The notes under the pieces are model-generated. The model made no database searches and was not told where the DNA came from. It saw nothing but the letters and a program-made list of their open reading frames with translations. 64,000 nt of DNA from Ophiobolus disseminans (taxonomy: Eukaryota > Ascomycota > Dothideomycetes > Pleosporales > Phaeosphaeriaceae): contig MU006227.1 of assembly GCA_010093685.1 (NCBI GenBank), positions 186,001 to 250,000 on the forward strand, in the 5' to 3' direction. The position numbers and the translations under genes are program-made. Positions 63,477 to 64,000 of the stretch are shown here, piece by piece; positions within the stretch are counted from its first letter, which is position 1, and every line of letters begins with the position of its first letter.

Positions 63477-64000
63477 CTATGATGCGCTCAGTATGCTGAG
63501 GCTGCCCTCTGGAGTCAAGGCAACCAGGCTTTGCGCGCTCGGGCCCCACGCGAGGTCCTTTGCCGGCACCGCCTTCCGCACAGGCTCCGACCAGCTTTTC
63601 GACGACTTGATGTACTGGTGCACCGATACGCTTCCGGCGCCTGCTGCAGCCAGGAACTGGCCAGTGTAGTCCCATTTGGCGCTATCGACAGCACTGCCAG
63701 CATCGAGCACCTTGACAACGTTTTGCTTCCTGATGTCCCAGACCGACACATTGCTCGACTTCTTGGCCACGACGGCGAACCAGGTGCCGTTCTCGTTGAA
63801 GGAGATGGCTTGCACAGGGCCGCCAGTCTCGAGCTCGACCATGTTGTTTCCGGTCTTGACGTCGTAGATGCGAATCTTACCGTCTGAACTACCGACAAAG
63901 AAGAGGAGACCGTCCACGTGGAAGGAGCAGCAGGTGATGTATGCCTCTGTGTAGACCTGCACGACCGTTTTAAAGGAGGCGAGATCGTAGAACGCATAGC
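63477..64000 (-). CDS. PRP19: Pre-mRNA-processing factor 19 (Prp19), C-terminal part
   Basis: The frame is open to the right edge of the window, so only the last 174 codons are seen. It encodes WD40 repeats: FYDLASFKTVVQVYTEAYIT, SFHVDGLLFFVGSSDGKIRI, AISFNENGTWFAVVAKKSSN, VSVWDIRKQNVVKVLDAGSA, SAKWDYTGQFLAAAGAGSV and a final KDLAWGPSAQSLVALTPEGS. This is the substrate-binding C-terminal propeller of Prp19. The full protein carries an N-terminal U-box and a tetramerising coiled coil, which lie outside the window. Prp19 is the E3 ubiquitin ligase of the NineTeen complex, which stabilises U5 and U6 in the activated spliceosome. Confidence 0.88.
   Translation of the reverse strand, partial: YAFYDLASFKTVVQVYTEAYITCCSFHVDGLLFFVGSSDGKIRIYDVKTGNNMVELETGGPVQAISFNENGTWFAVVAKKSSNVSVWDIRKQNVVKVLDAGSAVDSAKWDYTGQFLAAAGAGSVSVHQYIKSSKSWSEPVRKAVPAKDLAWGPSAQSLVALTPEGSLSILSAS

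Noticed and set aside
1..64000. Transposable elements, CRISPR arrays, rRNA or biosynthetic megasynthase genes
   Set aside because: No transposase or reverse-transcriptase motif, terminal repeats, rRNA or PKS/NRPS-type frames were recognised. CRISPR arrays are not expected in a fungal nucleus, and none was seen.

Overview
The window is nuclear DNA of a filamentous ascomycete (Pezizomycotina), most probably a Dothideomycete such as a member of the Pleosporales. Class and order are inferred from gene content, not from a marker. Genes are split by short GT-AG introns, mostly 44-75 bp, often with a TACTAAC-like branch site. Genes lie on both strands without operons. The set includes fungal families: a NACHT-ankyrin STAND protein, a Zn2Cys6 regulator, Dot1, a Sac7-type RhoGAP, GH115, GPI-type wall proteins and a Dcg1-like racemase. 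Exon joins were worked out by hand from reading frame, splice motifs and family alignment knowledge. UTRs are not annotated.

Layout. 0.3-4.4 kb: NACHT-ankyrin receptor-like gene (minus). 5.4-8.2 kb: three poorly known minus-strand reading frames, one interrupted by a stop. 8.8-23.9 kb: DOT1, a GPI-type wall protein, a RhoGAP, TIM9, a 41-residue protein with a CAA-rich leader, an Asp/Glu racemase, an F-box protein and a probably myristoylated protein. 24.1-30.9 kb: secreted GH115, uracil phosphoribosyltransferase and a fluoride exporter. 31.8-35.7 kb: compact housekeeping block (U1-70K, mL43, TPI, a CHY zinc-finger protein). 36.2-42.4 kb: a stop-interrupted F-box-like gene, a coding fragment, a Zn2Cys6 regulator and an NmrA-like protein. 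42.8-46 kb: DUF1308, SRP9/21 and a small stop-interrupted gene. 46.9-51.7 kb: gene-poor accessory stretch with two cysteine-rich secreted-protein genes and a small membrane protein. 52.2-54.2 kb: BMT6 and a CMD-family protein. 54.3-60.2 kb: a membrane-anchored aspartic-protease-like protein lacking one catalytic Asp, and a GPI-type repeat protein with in-frame stops. 60.2-64 kb: PHS1, a RING-type protein and the 3' part of PRP19, cut by the right edge.

The most interesting item is at 47.0-49.4 kb. A five-exon gene encodes a secreted protein with four tandem six-cysteine modules spaced C-x12-C-x(2,3)-CC-x(3,4)-C-x(6,7)-C, the order found in inhibitor-cystine-knot miniproteins. A neighbouring two-exon gene encodes one such module behind a signal peptide and a Lys-Arg site. 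In all five modules a phase-1 intron splits the codon five residues after the first cysteine, so the family appears to have grown by exon duplication. A second theme is otherwise intact reading frames broken by single in-frame stops (7865, 36983, 45747, 58266, 58545). Three of these could each arise by one CpA-to-TpA change.
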